Below, in pieces: positions 32,890 to 42,008 of a stretch of 64,000 nt of DNA. A model generated the notes under the pieces. That model had not been told where the DNA came from and searched no databases. It saw nothing but the letters and a program-made list of their open reading frames with translations. This DNA comes from Arthrobacter alpinus (GTDB lineage Bacteria; Actinomycetota; Actinomycetes; Actinomycetales; Micrococcaceae), in assembly GCF_900105965.1 (NCBI RefSeq), contig NZ_FNTV01000001.1:3968001-4032000 (forward strand). Direction: 5' to 3'. Numbering within the stretch: position 1 is the stretch's first letter; each line of letters starts with the position of its first letter. Made by a program: the position numbers and the translations under genes.

Positions 32890-33366
32890 GTGGCTGAGAA
32901 GACTACTGAAACTGCTGAAAAGCAGAACACACTGAAGGTCCACCACCTGCGTCCCGCACCGGGTGCCAAGACGGCTAAAACCCGTGTTGGCCGTGGTGAA
33001 GGATCCAAGGGTAAGACCGCTGGCCGCGGTACCAAGGGTACCAAGGCTCGCTACCAGGTTAAGGCTGGCTTTGCCGGTGGCCAGTTGCCGCTGCACATGC
33101 GCCTGCCGAAGCTGCGTGGCTTCAAGAACCCGTTCCGCGTTGAGTTCCAGGTTGTAAACCTGGACAAGCTGAACGAGCTCTTCCCCGAAGGTGGCGTTGT
33201 CACCGTCGAGGCACTCGTTGAGAAGGGCGCCGTTCGCAAGAACCAGCCCGTGAAGGTGCTGGGCACCGGTGACTTGACCGTCAAGGTTGACGTTACCGCC
33301 CACGCATTCTCTTCCAGCGCAGTTGAGAAAATCGCCGCCGCAGGTGGAACCACCACTGAACTCTAA
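32890..33366 (+). CDS. rplO: 50S ribosomal protein L15
   Basis: L15 joins late in 50S assembly. The 158 residues start [20 protein letters not shown] and include the RNA-binding Gly/Lys-rich N-domain ([21 protein letters not shown]) and the C-terminal fold [17 protein letters not shown]. The GTG at 32890 follows the rpmD stop by one base, with GAGGAG upstream. Last gene before the secY terminator. Confidence 0.97.
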   Translation: MAEKTTETAEKQNTLKVHHLRPAPGAKTAKTRVGRGEGSKGKTAGRGTKGTKARYQVKAGFAGGQLPLHMRLPKLRGFKNPFRVEFQVVNLDKLNELFPEGGVVTVEALVEKGAVRKNQPVKVLGTGDLTVKVDVTAHAFSSSAVEKIAAAGGTTTEL

Positions 33367-33396
33367 CCAGTTCATAAATGCGCGCGTTTAGCGACT

Positions 33397-33440
33397 AGAC
33401 TCTTGGTGAGCGGAGCTCCGGTTCCGCTCACCAGGGGTCT
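33397..33440 (+). terminator. Terminator after rplO
   Basis: AGAC and TGGTGAGCGGA pair with TCCGCTCACCA and GTCT through two wobble pairs, an 18-bp stem followed by TTCTTTATAT. It parts the spc ribosomal genes from secY. Confidence 0.8.
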
Positions 33441-33499
33441 TTCTTTATATCTAAAATGTTTCCGGAAGCTTGGATTATCCAAGCATGTTATCCGTCACA

Positions 33500-33531
33500 T
33501 TGCCGGTGCGACCTGAATCACCCACTAGAAT
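33500..33531 (+). promoter_or_regulatory. Weak candidate secY promoter
   Basis: TTGCCG (33500-33505) and TAGAAT (33526-33531) are 20 bases apart, longer than ideal, but the -10 match is good. An inverted repeat GCTTGGA/TCCAAGC lies just upstream at 33468-33484. Confidence 0.35.
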
Positions 33532-33587
33532 TATTCCTTGTGCTTCATCTGAGAAGCCAACCTCATTACTAGACATCAGGAGGACGC

Positions 33588-34913
33588 TTGCTTACCGCAT
33601 TTGGCCGCGCCTTTCGCACGCCTGATCTGCGACGCAAGTTGTTGTTCACGCTGGGAATTATTGCCATCTTCCGCATGGGTGCATTCATCCCATCGCCTGG
33701 AATTGATTACCGAAATGTCCAACAGTGCGTGAACGCTGCTGACACAAGCCAGGGTATCTACCAGCTGGTTAACTTGTTCAGCGGTGGCGCCTTGCTTCAG
33801 GTTTCCATCTTTGCTTTGGGAATCATGCCGTACATTACGGCCAGCATCATCGTTCAGCTCCTCCGCGTTGTGATTCCCCGTTTCCAGGAACTGCACCTTG
33901 AAGGTGCACAGGGACAGGCCAAGCTGACGCAGTACACGCGTTACTTGACCATTGCCCTGGGTCTGCTCAACGCAACGACCTTGGTGACGCTTGCTCGCTC
34001 CGGCCAGCTCTTTGCCGGTTGTGGTGCCGCAGGTTCGCCCGGCGCGTTGATTCCCAACGACAGCCTGATCACGATCTTGCTTCTTGTCATCACCTTGACG
34101 GCCGGTTCCGGCTTGATCATGTGGATGGGCGAGCTCGTGACCGAAAAGGGTGTTGGCAACGGCATGTCCTTGCTGATCTTCACGGCCATCGCCGCGCAGT
34201 TCCCCACCTCCTTGGGTGCCATCCTGAAGACTCAGGGCTGGGGCACGTTCCTGACGGTCCTGGTCATTGGCCTGGTTGTTGTAGCCCTGGTCGTCTTCGT
34301 TGAACAATCACAACGTCGTGTTCCTGTTCAGTATGCAAAGCGCATGGTGGGACGTCGCACAATGGGCGGCACCAGCACCTACATCCCGATCAAGGTGAAT
34401 ATGGCCGGTGTAATCCCGGTTATCTTCGCTTCCTCGATGTTGTACCTGCCGGCCCTGCTGGCACAGTTCGCCACACCGGCAAACAGCACCGATATTCCCG
34501 GCTGGGTCGAATGGATCAACAACTACCTCACGCGTGGAGATCACCCGATCTACATGCTGATGTACTTCCTGTTGACCATTGGATTCACCTACTTCTATGT
34601 CGCGATCACCTTCAACCCTGAAGAGGTCTCCGACAACATGAAGAAGTACGGCGGTTTCATCCCCGGTATCCGTGCCGGCCGCCCCACCCAGGATTACTTG
34701 CAATACGTTATTTCGCGCATCACACTGCCGGGCGCAATCTACCTGGCATTTGTCGCCTTGATTCCGCTCATCGCCCTGGTCTTGGTTGGGGCAAACCAGA
34801 ACTTCCCGTTCGGTGGTACCTCGATTTTGATCATTGTGGGTGTTGGTTTGGAGACGGTCAAGCAGATTGATGCGCAACTCCAGCAGCGCCACTATGAAGG
34901 GTTATTGCGATGA
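33588..34913 (+). CDS. secY: Protein translocase subunit SecY
   Basis: SecY is the ten-helix channel of the general secretion pathway. The 441 residues begin MLTAFGRAFRTPDLRRKLLFTLG and contain the plug and helix 2 region (SGGALLQVSIFALGIMPYITASI), helix 7 neighbourhood (PIKVNMAGVIPVIFASS) and the C-terminal loop QLQQRHYEGLLR. The TTG at 33588 is the start: AGGAGG (33578-33583) lies 4 bases before it. Its last codon overlaps adk. Confidence 0.97.
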   Translation: MLTAFGRAFRTPDLRRKLLFTLGIIAIFRMGAFIPSPGIDYRNVQQCVNAADTSQGIYQLVNLFSGGALLQVSIFALGIMPYITASIIVQLLRVVIPRFQELHLEGAQGQAKLTQYTRYLTIALGLLNATTLVTLARSGQLFAGCGAAGSPGALIPNDSLITILLLVITLTAGSGLIMWMGELVTEKGVGNGMSLLIFTAIAAQFPTSLGAILKTQGWGTFLTVLVIGLVVVALVVFVEQSQRRVPVQYAKRMVGRRTMGGTSTYIPIKVNMAGVIPVIFASSMLYLPALLAQFATPANSTDIPGWVEWINNYLTRGDHPIYMLMYFLLTIGFTYFYVAITFNPEEVSDNMKKYGGFIPGIRAGRPTQDYLQYVISRITLPGAIYLAFVALIPLIALVLVGANQNFPFGGTSILIIVGVGLETVKQIDAQLQQRHYEGLLR

Positions 34914-35479
34914 CAAGAATGCTGATCATTGGACCTCCCGGTTCGGGCAAAGGTACACAGGCAGAACGAATCGTTGGAGAGTTGGGAATTGTTGCCATCT
35001 CCACCGGCGATATCTTCCGTGCGAACGTCAAGGGCGAAACTCCCTTGGGCCTTGAAGCCAAGAAGTACATGGACAACGGCGACTTTGTTCCGGACAGCGT
35101 CACGAACCGCATGGTTCGCGACCGCCTCGCCCAGAGCGATGTAGCTGACGGCTTCCTCTTGGATGGCTACCCGCGCACTTCTCCCCAGGTCGATGAACTG
35201 GACGACATCTTGGGCAGCGCCGGCCTCAGCCTGGACATTGTCCTGCAGCTGACGGCCGACGACGAAGAGCTCGTTAAGCGTCTGCTGAACCGTGCGCTGG
35301 AGACCGGCCGAAGCGATGACACCGAATCCGTCATCCGCCACCGTCTGGACCTCTACCGTGAACAGACCGAGGTTGTAGTGGCCCGCTATGCGGAGCGCGG
35401 CATTCTGGCCAAGGTTGATGGACTCGGCGACATGGACGAAGTCACTGCACGCATCATGGACGCCATCAAGAGCGTCTAA
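34910..35479 (+). CDS. adk: Adenylate kinase
   Basis: Catalyses ATP + AMP to 2 ADP. The 189 residues show the P-loop GPPGSGKGT (8-16), the AMP-binding ISTGDIFRANV and DGYPRT motifs, and a short lid (TGRSDDTESVIRHRL) without zinc cysteines. Length is typical of the short-lid type. The ATG overlaps the secY stop by four bases (ATGA). Confidence 0.97.
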   Translation: MTRMLIIGPPGSGKGTQAERIVGELGIVAISTGDIFRANVKGETPLGLEAKKYMDNGDFVPDSVTNRMVRDRLAQSDVADGFLLDGYPRTSPQVDELDDILGSAGLSLDIVLQLTADDEELVKRLLNRALETGRSDDTESVIRHRLDLYREQTEVVVARYAERGILAKVDGLGDMDEVTARIMDAIKSV

Positions 35480-35534
35480 CCCGCCTAAGTCAAGGCGAAT
35501 GCATTTTCCAACGGCACACTAGCTGCCTGGTTGT

Positions 35535-35577
35535 GAAGGAGGGCTCCTTCCCGCATTACGGGGAGGGGCCCTTGTTC
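35535..35577 (+). terminator. Imperfect hairpin between adk and map
   Basis: GAAGGAGGGCTCCTTCCC pairs through several G-T wobbles with GGGGAGGGGCCCTTGTTC, then CATTTCCC. A partial terminator is likely, with map transcribed at a lower level. Confidence 0.55.
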
Positions 35578-35601
35578 ATTTCCCTACCGAAAGGATTCTT
35601 C

Positions 35602-36435
35602 ATGGCGTTCGGCCAGCCGAAGATTGAATACAAGACCATCGATCAAATGCGCATCATGCGCCGCAGTGGGCTCATCCTTGATGCTGCGTTGAACACCACC
35701 GTTGCCGCCGTTTCACCCGGAATCACCACCGGGGACCTCGACGCCATCTTCGCGGGCGAGCTGAAGAAGGCCGGCGCCAAGTCCAACTTCCTTGGCTACC
35801 ATGGCTTCCCCGCCACTATTTGTACCTCTGTCAACGAGGAAGTTGTTCACGGCATCCCCGGCTCGCGTGTTCTGGAGGCGGGCGATCTGCTCTCGATCGA
35901 CGGCGGCGCGATTATTGAGGGTTGGCACTCTGACTCCGCACGCAGCGTGATTGTTGGCGGGCCCAAGGATGAGGATCCCGCAGATCGCCGCCTCAGTGAC
36001 ATCACCGAGGAAGGCATGTGGGCCGGCATCGCCGCCATGGCAAATGGCAAGTACGTTGGCGACATCGGTGACGCCATTGACGACTACGTAACCTCGCAGC
36101 CCGGCAAGGAATTGGGCATCCTCGAGGACTACGTTGGCCACGGCATTGGTTCTGCCATGCATATGGCCCCGGACGTTCTGAACTACTCATCCAAGCACCG
36201 CGGCCCGAAGCTCAAGGCGGGCATGTGCCTAGCGATCGAGCCCATGCTGGTTCGCGGAGGCCTGGACACCATCACGCTCCAAGACGATTGGACAGTTGTC
36301 ACCGCAGACAAGGCCCGCTCGGCTCACTGGGAGCACTCCGTGGCCTTCCATGCCAAGGGCATTGTTGTTCTCACCGCTGCCGATGGCGGCGCGCAGCGAC
36401 TTGCACCGTACGGCGTCACCCCAGTGGAAATCTAG
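35602..36435 (+). CDS. map: Methionine aminopeptidase type I
   Basis: Removes the N-terminal Met from new proteins. The 277 residues carry the five metal ligands: Asp in LLSIDGG, Asp in WHSDSARS, His in YVGHGIGSAMH, Glu in IEPMLV and Glu in HWEHSVAF. The ATG at 35602 (MAFGQPKIEYKTIDQMRIMRRSG begins the family domain) has AAAGGA before it; a 23-codon extension upstream overlaps the hairpin. The adk-map pairing is usual. Confidence 0.96.
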   Translation: MAFGQPKIEYKTIDQMRIMRRSGLILDAALNTTVAAVSPGITTGDLDAIFAGELKKAGAKSNFLGYHGFPATICTSVNEEVVHGIPGSRVLEAGDLLSIDGGAIIEGWHSDSARSVIVGGPKDEDPADRRLSDITEEGMWAGIAAMANGKYVGDIGDAIDDYVTSQPGKELGILEDYVGHGIGSAMHMAPDVLNYSSKHRGPKLKAGMCLAIEPMLVRGGLDTITLQDDWTVVTADKARSAHWEHSVAFHAKGIVVLTAADGGAQRLAPYGVTPVEI

Positions 36436-36450
36436 CCCAGCAGCGTCACG

Positions 36451-36487
36451 GTTCCCCTGTTTCCTTCATCGGAGGAGGCAGGGGAAC
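36451..36487 (+). terminator. Terminator after map
   Basis: GTTCCCCTG (36451-36459) pairs with CAGGGGAAC (36479-36487), with a further partly paired inner stem. It ends the secY-adk-map unit. Confidence 0.75.
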
Positions 36488-36634
36488 AACTATTTAAGCT
36501 GTGTTTGCCTCCTGTCCACCTCGACGCCACCAGAACAGTCATTGCGCTCCGTACCTTGGTCATTGAAGCCGAAGGGGCGCACGCCGAGACGCGCAGCCAG
36601 CCCCTTGAGAGAACAATCACGAGGACTGCACAGT

Positions 36635-37396
36635 ATGCACATCTATGCCCACCGGGGAGTGTCTGCCCACCTGCCGGAGAACACGCTAGCGGCCTTCTCC
36701 CGAGCCATTGACCTAGGCGTCACCGGCATTGAACTGGACGTCCACCTCTCTGCCGATGAGATCCCGGTAGTGATCCATGACGATACGGCTGACCGTACAA
36801 CCAATGGCACCGGCAGCATCACCGAGTTCACCGCCCGCCAGCTGGGTCTGCTCGATGCCGGCAGCGGACAATACGTGCCAACGCTCGCCCAAGTTTTGAA
36901 TCTGGCAGCCGGCAAGGTTCGAGTCAACATTGAGATTAAGGATGCGGCAGCCATCGGACCTGTGGCCGAAGTCGTTGACAGCATTCCCGGGTTGGACTGG
37001 TTCGCCTCATCGGCGGACTGGGACGCCTTGGCTGAACTGGGCCGTAAGGTTGCCGGCACCAAGGTTTATCCGCTCTGCATCGGCAAGGTTGAGAAGCTCC
37101 GGGCGTTTTTGCCTGACGATGCAACGGGGGAGGAGTTCGCCGGACGCGGACTCGTCGACGCCATCGCCTTTGCGCTCAACAATGGCGGTGAAGGGGTTTC
37201 CATCTGGGAGGGCGGCCTGGATGCCGACGACATTCAAACCATCCACGACGCCGGCCTCAAGGCCTGGGTCTGGACCGTCAATGACCCCGAGCGAGCCCGT
37301 GAATTGCTGGACATGGGTGCCGACGGAATCTGCACGGACGATCCCGCTCTGATCCAAGAGGTTATTCGAGCAGCCGAAGTATCGGTGGGTCACTAG
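36635..37396 (+). CDS. glpQ: Glycerophosphodiester phosphodiesterase
   Basis: Splits glycerophosphodiesters to glycerol-3-phosphate and an alcohol. The 253-residue TIM-barrel protein begins MHIYAHRGVSAHLPENTLAAF with the catalytic His-Arg-Gly and Glu-Asn, then GIELDVHLSADEIPVVIHDDT and VNIEIKD, all metal or catalytic motifs of the family, and ends WTVNDPERARELLDMGADGICTDDP. No signal peptide is seen, so it acts in the cytoplasm. The start has GAGGA upstream; a long frame extension upstream is not conserved. It leads the ugp genes, matching uptake followed by hydrolysis. Confidence 0.95.
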   Translation: MHIYAHRGVSAHLPENTLAAFSRAIDLGVTGIELDVHLSADEIPVVIHDDTADRTTNGTGSITEFTARQLGLLDAGSGQYVPTLAQVLNLAAGKVRVNIEIKDAAAIGPVAEVVDSIPGLDWFASSADWDALAELGRKVAGTKVYPLCIGKVEKLRAFLPDDATGEEFAGRGLVDAIAFALNNGGEGVSIWEGGLDADDIQTIHDAGLKAWVWTVNDPERARELLDMGADGICTDDPALIQEVIRAAEVSVGH

Positions 37397-37399
37397 CTC

Positions 37400-38383
37400 A
37401 TGCAAGCATTGTCAACTAGTGCTTTGACGCCGCAATCCGGCAACAAAGCCACCAACCGGTCGGGCGGAATCCAGCACCATGGTGACAGCTCCCCGGCCAT
37501 GAGGAAACGTCGCACGCCGTGGAAATCCTGGCTGCTCTTCCTGCTCTTTGCCGGACCCAACGTAGCCCTGCTGATCATCTTCACCTACAAGCCGTTGATC
37601 CAATCCCTGCAGTACTCGCTATTGCAGTGGAATATTGGGTCAGCGACGGCTCGTTTTGTTGGGCTGGAAAATTACACCAACTGGTTGACGGATCCGGCCA
37701 CCGCCAACGTAGTTAAGGTGACGGTGATCTTCACGGTGGCCACCGTTGCCGGCGGCATGGTGCTGGGCCTGGGGCTCGCCCTGCTGCTGAACCGGAAGCT
37801 TCGCGGTACGGGCATGGCCCGGACGGTAGTCGTCGCGCCCTATGTCTTGTCCGGGGTCGCCGTCGGACTTTTGTGGCTCTTTGTCTTCGACCCGAACTTT
37901 GGCGTCCTCGGCGCGGTCCTGAAGGGGATCGGGCTCGGTTCCCCTGATTGGTACAACGATCCGGCCTGGGCGTTGCCCATGATCATCATCGTGTACCTGT
38001 GGAAGAACGTTGGCTACGTCGCGCTGATTTACTTGGCCGCGCTTCAGGCCGTGCCCAAGGACCTGACCGAGGCTGCCACGCTTGACGGTGCTGGCCCCTT
38101 CGCCAGTTTCCGCAACGTGGTGCTCCCTCTTCTGGGCCCCACCACCTTCTTCCTCTCCGTGACCACCTTGCTCAGCTCGTTGCAGTCCTTTGACATCATT
38201 CAGGCCATGACCAAGGGCGGTCCGCTGGAAGGCACCACCACCATGATGTACCAGATCTACCAGGAAGGCTTTGCCACCGGCCGCGCCGGCTACTCCTCGG
38301 CGATCGCCACTATTTTGTTCTTTGTTCTGCTGGCCATTACTGCCGTGCAGATGCTGGTTATCCAAAAGAAGGTTCACTACTGA
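37400..38383 (+). CDS. ugpA: ABC transporter permease, UgpA-like
   Basis: The 327-residue inner-membrane protein has six predicted helices (first at about 42-66) and the EAA loop (LTEAATLDGAGPFASFRNVVLPLL). With UgpE it would form the channel for glycerol-3-phosphate or glycerophosphodiesters. The first 35 residues are hydrophilic. It starts three bases after glpQ. UgpA is inferred from the neighbouring glpQ and UgpB-like binding protein; other sugar permeases look similar. Confidence 0.82.
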   Translation: MQALSTSALTPQSGNKATNRSGGIQHHGDSSPAMRKRRTPWKSWLLFLLFAGPNVALLIIFTYKPLIQSLQYSLLQWNIGSATARFVGLENYTNWLTDPATANVVKVTVIFTVATVAGGMVLGLGLALLLNRKLRGTGMARTVVVAPYVLSGVAVGLLWLFVFDPNFGVLGAVLKGIGLGSPDWYNDPAWALPMIIIVYLWKNVGYVALIYLAALQAVPKDLTEAATLDGAGPFASFRNVVLPLLGPTTFFLSVTTLLSSLQSFDIIQAMTKGGPLEGTTTMMYQIYQEGFATGRAGYSSAIATILFFVLLAITAVQMLVIQKKVHY

Positions 38384-39288
38384 TGAGCGTCGAAGCGAAA
38401 AAGAAAGACGCTGTGAAGCCTCGGGAAACCCAGCCGCACAGCGACGGCGCTCCAGCCCCACGCCCAGGGTGGGCCAAACCCCGCATCGGTGGTTACCTCA
38501 TGATGGCGGTGGCCGTCGCGGCCATGATCCTTCCACTGGTCTGGATGATGTTGGCCAGTTTCAAGCAGCGCGATGAGATCTACACGGTTCCCATCCAGTG
38601 GCTCCCGGAATCGTTTGACCTCTCCAACTATTTCGGGGCCCTGGCTGCTGTGCCGTTTGGAAACTTCTTCATCAATTCGGTTATCACCACGGTTGTGGGA
38701 GCCACCTTGAAGATCTCGCTGGGACTCACCACGGCGTATGCAGTCGTGTTTCTTGAGTTCCCCTTCAAGAAGTTCGTTTTTGGGCTGGTGGTTTTTGCCC
38801 TTCTGGTGCCCCAACAAATTGTCATCATCCCCAACTACACACTGGTCTCCGACCTTGGCTGGATCAACACCTATCAGGGCCTGATTCTGCCCGGCCTCGC
38901 CAGCGCCTTTGGAACGTTCTTGTTTCGCCAACACTTCTTGACCTTGCCGGTATCCATCCTGGAGGCTGCCGCGCTCGACGGCGCCAGCCACTGGACCCGG
39001 CTGTGGAAGTTTGTTGTCCCGATCTCGGCGCCAACTATTGCGGCCGTGGCACTGGTCTCGATCGTGTCCGAATGGAACGAATACCTCTGGCCCCTGCTCG
39101 TTGTGGACAAGGCGGAAATGATGACGCTGCCCGTGGGCCTGACCCTGCTGCAAAACAACGACGGCGTCACCAACTGGGGCGTTCTCATGGCCGGAACAGT
39201 GCTCATCACGGTTCCTGTCCTGATTATCTTCTTCCTGCTCCAGCGCCGGATTGTCACCGGGCTCACCTCCGGTGCTGTGACCGGCTGA
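38383..39288 (+). CDS. ugpE: ABC transporter permease, UgpE-like
   Basis: The 301-residue second permease has six helices and the EAA loop (LEAAALDGASHWTRLWKFVVPI). The start overlaps the ugpA stop by one base (TGATG). The N-terminal 30 residues are polar. It pairs with ugpA as a heterodimer. The operon here has no ATPase gene, so a shared ATPase encoded elsewhere is needed. Confidence 0.82.
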   Translation: MSVEAKKKDAVKPRETQPHSDGAPAPRPGWAKPRIGGYLMMAVAVAAMILPLVWMMLASFKQRDEIYTVPIQWLPESFDLSNYFGALAAVPFGNFFINSVITTVVGATLKISLGLTTAYAVVFLEFPFKKFVFGLVVFALLVPQQIVIIPNYTLVSDLGWINTYQGLILPGLASAFGTFLFRQHFLTLPVSILEAAALDGASHWTRLWKFVVPISAPTIAAVALVSIVSEWNEYLWPLLVVDKAEMMTLPVGLTLLQNNDGVTNWGVLMAGTVLITVPVLIIFFLLQRRIVTGLTSGAVTG

Positions 39289-39329
39289 CAAGCCAACCTC
39301 ACCTTCTTCACCCTTTGCTGTGTAACGTA

Positions 39330-39356
39330 CCGCCGGGCCCGTTCGCCCGGTGGCAA
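39330..39356 (+). promoter_or_regulatory. Hairpin before ugpB
   Basis: CCGCCGGGC pairs with GCCCGGTGG (one G-T wobble) 20-45 bases before the ugpB start. It may stabilise the 3' segment so that binding protein exceeds permease, or match the actino-ugpB RNA motif I recall from Rfam; not verifiable here. Confidence 0.45.
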
Positions 39357-39374
39357 CCATTCAAGGAGAAACGC

Positions 39375-40724
39375 ATGTCTGCTTCACCGTTTGCAAACCT
39401 CAACCGCCGGCAGCTGCTCCAGCTGGCCGCCCTCGTGGGCGGCTCAGCCACCCTGGCAGCCTGTGGGGGACCCGCCGTCGGCGAGGCTGGTGGCGCTGCC
39501 ACCGAGAGCGCCACCGACTGGACGGCCATCACCCCGGCCAAGGAGATCACCTGGTGGTCCAACCACCCCGGCGCCTCCAAGGACATTGAGTCCGAGATCA
39601 TCAAGCGATTCACGGCCGAGAGCGGCATCAAGGTCAATCTGGTCACCGCCGGTGCCAACTATGACGAGGTGGCACAGAAGTTCCAGGCTGCCTCCGGTTC
39701 CTCCAACCTGCCGGATCTGGTCATCGCCAGTGACGTCTGGTGGTTCCGCTACATGATCAACGGCCAGATCCTTCCTCTGGACCAGCTGGCCAAGCACCTG
39801 GACTTCGGAACTGACGATTTCAACACCACGCTGTACAACGATTACGCGTTCACTGATTCACACTGGGCCATCCCGTATGCGCGTTCAACACCCTTGTTCT
39901 ACTACAACAAGTCCGTGTGGGAAAAGGCCGGTCTGCCGGACCGCGCACCCAAGACGTGGACCGAATTTGATGAGTGGGCTCCCAAGATCCAATCCGCAGG
40001 TGGCGTCATGCCACTAGGTTTGGGCAAAGGCACGTCTTGGACCGCATGGTGGTTCTGCAACATGCTCTGGGGTGCCGGCGGTGCCTACTCCAAGGACTGG
40101 ACCATGACCCTGGATACCCCGGAAGCCCTTGAAGCGGCCAAGTACCTGCAGACGATCGTCTACGAGAACAAGAGCGCCGCGGTCACGGCCAAGGACCAGG
40201 TGGCCGATTTCGGAGCCGGGCTCACAGGTTGCACCATTGGCTCCACCGGATCTCTGAGCGGACTCCTGGAAGCCTCCAAGTTTGAAGTTGGCACCGGGTT
40301 CCTGCCCGAAGGTGCACAAGGGGCTGCCTGCCCCACCGGAGGCACCGGCCTGGCCATCCCGGCCGGCAAGACCCCCGAGCAGCAGTTGGCGGCAGCCACG
40401 TTCTTGAAGTTCCTCACAAACGCCGAGAACACGGCCTACTTCTCCTCCAACACCGGCTACATGCCGGTCCGCACCTCGGCGTTGGAAGGAGAAACCATGA
40501 AGGCCGTCTACGCCAAGACCCCGCAGTTCCGTACCGCCGTTGACCAGCTGGCCGGCACACGTGTCCAGGACTGGGGCCGCGTGTTTGTTCCCAACGGTGA
40601 CAAGGACCTGACCACCGCGCTGGAAAAGATCATGTTGCAAAAGGGCGACCCGGCCGAGGCCTTCGCCACGGCAGCGAGCTCCATCACCAAGTCGTACGAA
40701 GAGAACGTCAAGCCGTACCTCTAG
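39375..40724 (+). CDS. ugpB: Extracellular solute-binding lipoprotein, UgpB-like
   Basis: The 449-residue product binds substrate outside the membrane. It has a twin-arginine-like N-terminus (NRRQLLQLAALVGGSATLAAC) with a lipobox Cys at residue 30, so it is probably a Tat-exported lipoprotein. The mature part has the binding-protein fold of the glycerol-3-phosphate type: YARSTPLFYYNKSVWEKAGL, GLAIPAGKTPEQQLAAATFL and SSNTGYMPVRTSALEG near the end. The start at 39375 has AAGGAG 6 bases away. Substrate assignment rests on similarity and on glpQ. Confidence 0.85.
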   Translation: MSASPFANLNRRQLLQLAALVGGSATLAACGGPAVGEAGGAATESATDWTAITPAKEITWWSNHPGASKDIESEIIKRFTAESGIKVNLVTAGANYDEVAQKFQAASGSSNLPDLVIASDVWWFRYMINGQILPLDQLAKHLDFGTDDFNTTLYNDYAFTDSHWAIPYARSTPLFYYNKSVWEKAGLPDRAPKTWTEFDEWAPKIQSAGGVMPLGLGKGTSWTAWWFCNMLWGAGGAYSKDWTMTLDTPEALEAAKYLQTIVYENKSAAVTAKDQVADFGAGLTGCTIGSTGSLSGLLEASKFEVGTGFLPEGAQGAACPTGGTGLAIPAGKTPEQQLAAATFLKFLTNAENTAYFSSNTGYMPVRTSALEGETMKAVYAKTPQFRTAVDQLAGTRVQDWGRVFVPNGDKDLTTALEKIMLQKGDPAEAFATAASSITKSYEENVKPYL

Positions 40725-40755
40725 ACACTGCCATGCACCACGGTAGACAAAAAAG

Positions 40756-40794
40756 CGCTTGTCCCTTGAATCAGCGCGATTCAAGGGACAAGCG
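40756..40794 (+). terminator. Terminator of glpQ-ugp operon
   Basis: CGCTTGTCCCTTGAATC (40756-40772) pairs perfectly with GATTCAAGGGACAAGCG (40778-40794), preceded by AAAAAA and followed by TTTC. Confidence 0.88.
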
Positions 40795-40879
40795 TTTCGT
40801 CGTTGTGGCGCTGGTGCACTGCCCACGCAGCGGACATAATCAGGGAAAGACTCACCTGCGTATTCAAGGAGAACCACCA

Positions 40880-41848
40880 ATGGCACGCACCGAAAGCCCA
40901 ACCACAGGCGCCATCACGGATGTGCCAGGGATTCGGGTGGGCCATGCCCACCGCATCGGGCACGGATGGCTGACCGGGGTGAGCGTGGTCCTGCCGCCAC
41001 CAGGAACCATCGGCTCGGTTGACGTTCGCGGGGGTGGTCCGGGGACTCACGAAACAGACGCCTTGGATCCCACCACCTTGGTGTCAACGGTTGACGCTGT
41101 GGTGCTCACCGGCGGAAGCGCTTATGGCCTGGCCACCGCCGCCGGGGTGCAACGCTGGTGCGAGGAGAACGGCCGTGGCTTTCCGGTCCCCGGCGGTGTG
41201 GTGCCGATCGTGCCCGCCGCGGCGATCTTTGACCTCGGCAGGGGAGGCGACTTCTCCGCGCGCCCCGACGCGGACATGGGGTACCAGGCGGCACTGGCCG
41301 CTGCGAACTCTTCTGAGGGGGCCGACGTCGACCGCGGGAATGTGGGAGCCGGCGCCGGAGCGGCCATTGGGGCCGGGACGTTCAAAGGCGGGGTGGGGAC
41401 CGCCTCGGTCCAACTGAGCGGTGAGAATGTGCACATTGTGGTGGGTGCCCTGGCCGTGGTCAATGCGGCAGGACTTCCCTGGCAGCCGGGCCGGGCTGCC
41501 CCGGCAGCGGGGGAGGGGCTGAACACCACCCTCGTCGTCGTGGCCACGAACGCGCAGCTTACGGTGGCGCAGGCGAAACGAACATCTACAGCGGCCCACG
41601 CCGGCATGGCGAGAGCCTTGAACCCCGTCCACACCATGGCTGACGGCGACACCATCTTCACGCTGGCCACCGGCGCACAAACTCTTATCAGCAGCGTCGA
41701 GCTGCCAATCGCGGCCATGATCGAGTTGCAAAGTGCCGCAGCGGAAGCAGTGCGCCTGGCTATCGGGGACGGCATAGCCCAAGCGACGCAGGTGACCACC
41801 CCGGTGCAGACATGGCCAGAATTTAGGGCACCGCAGGAGTCAATTTAA
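40880..41848 (+). CDS. P1-family peptidase (DmpA/S58-like)
   Basis: The 322-residue protein belongs to the self-cleaving P1/DmpA family (L-aminopeptidase or beta-aminopeptidase). Typical blocks are ITDVPGIRVGHAHR, GGGPGTHETDALDP, VVLTGGSAYGLATAAGV, and VDRGNVGAGAGAAIGAGT, which usually contains the autoprocessing nucleophile; the family normally has Ser or Thr there and this reads GAGAGA, so the nucleophile must be placed by alignment. GAGGAGAA-like AAGGAGAA precedes the ATG. It is flanked by the ugp terminator and infA; no functional link is seen. Confidence 0.85.
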   Translation: MARTESPTTGAITDVPGIRVGHAHRIGHGWLTGVSVVLPPPGTIGSVDVRGGGPGTHETDALDPTTLVSTVDAVVLTGGSAYGLATAAGVQRWCEENGRGFPVPGGVVPIVPAAAIFDLGRGGDFSARPDADMGYQAALAAANSSEGADVDRGNVGAGAGAAIGAGTFKGGVGTASVQLSGENVHIVVGALAVVNAAGLPWQPGRAAPAAGEGLNTTLVVVATNAQLTVAQAKRTSTAAHAGMARALNPVHTMADGDTIFTLATGAQTLISSVELPIAAMIELQSAAAEAVRLAIGDGIAQATQVTTPVQTWPEFRAPQESI

Positions 41849-41873
41849 CTTATTTGCAGATTTGCACTAGAGT
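41845..41873 (+). promoter_or_regulatory. Candidate infA promoter
   Basis: TTAACT (41845-41850) and TAGAGT (41868-41873) with exactly 17 bases between. The -35 overlaps the stop codon of the peptidase gene. A leader of about 130 bases would precede infA. Confidence 0.5.
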
Positions 41874-42008
41874 AGGTTGTTGGTTGTCTGTGCCTGCCTT
41901 TCAGCGGGTCCAATTGGACAAACAATAATCAGTAGCAAATCGAACGCCGATCTGAAACCGGTCCCTTCAGGGGCTGACTATGTCGGCGCAACAAAGTTAG
42001 CGGAGGAT

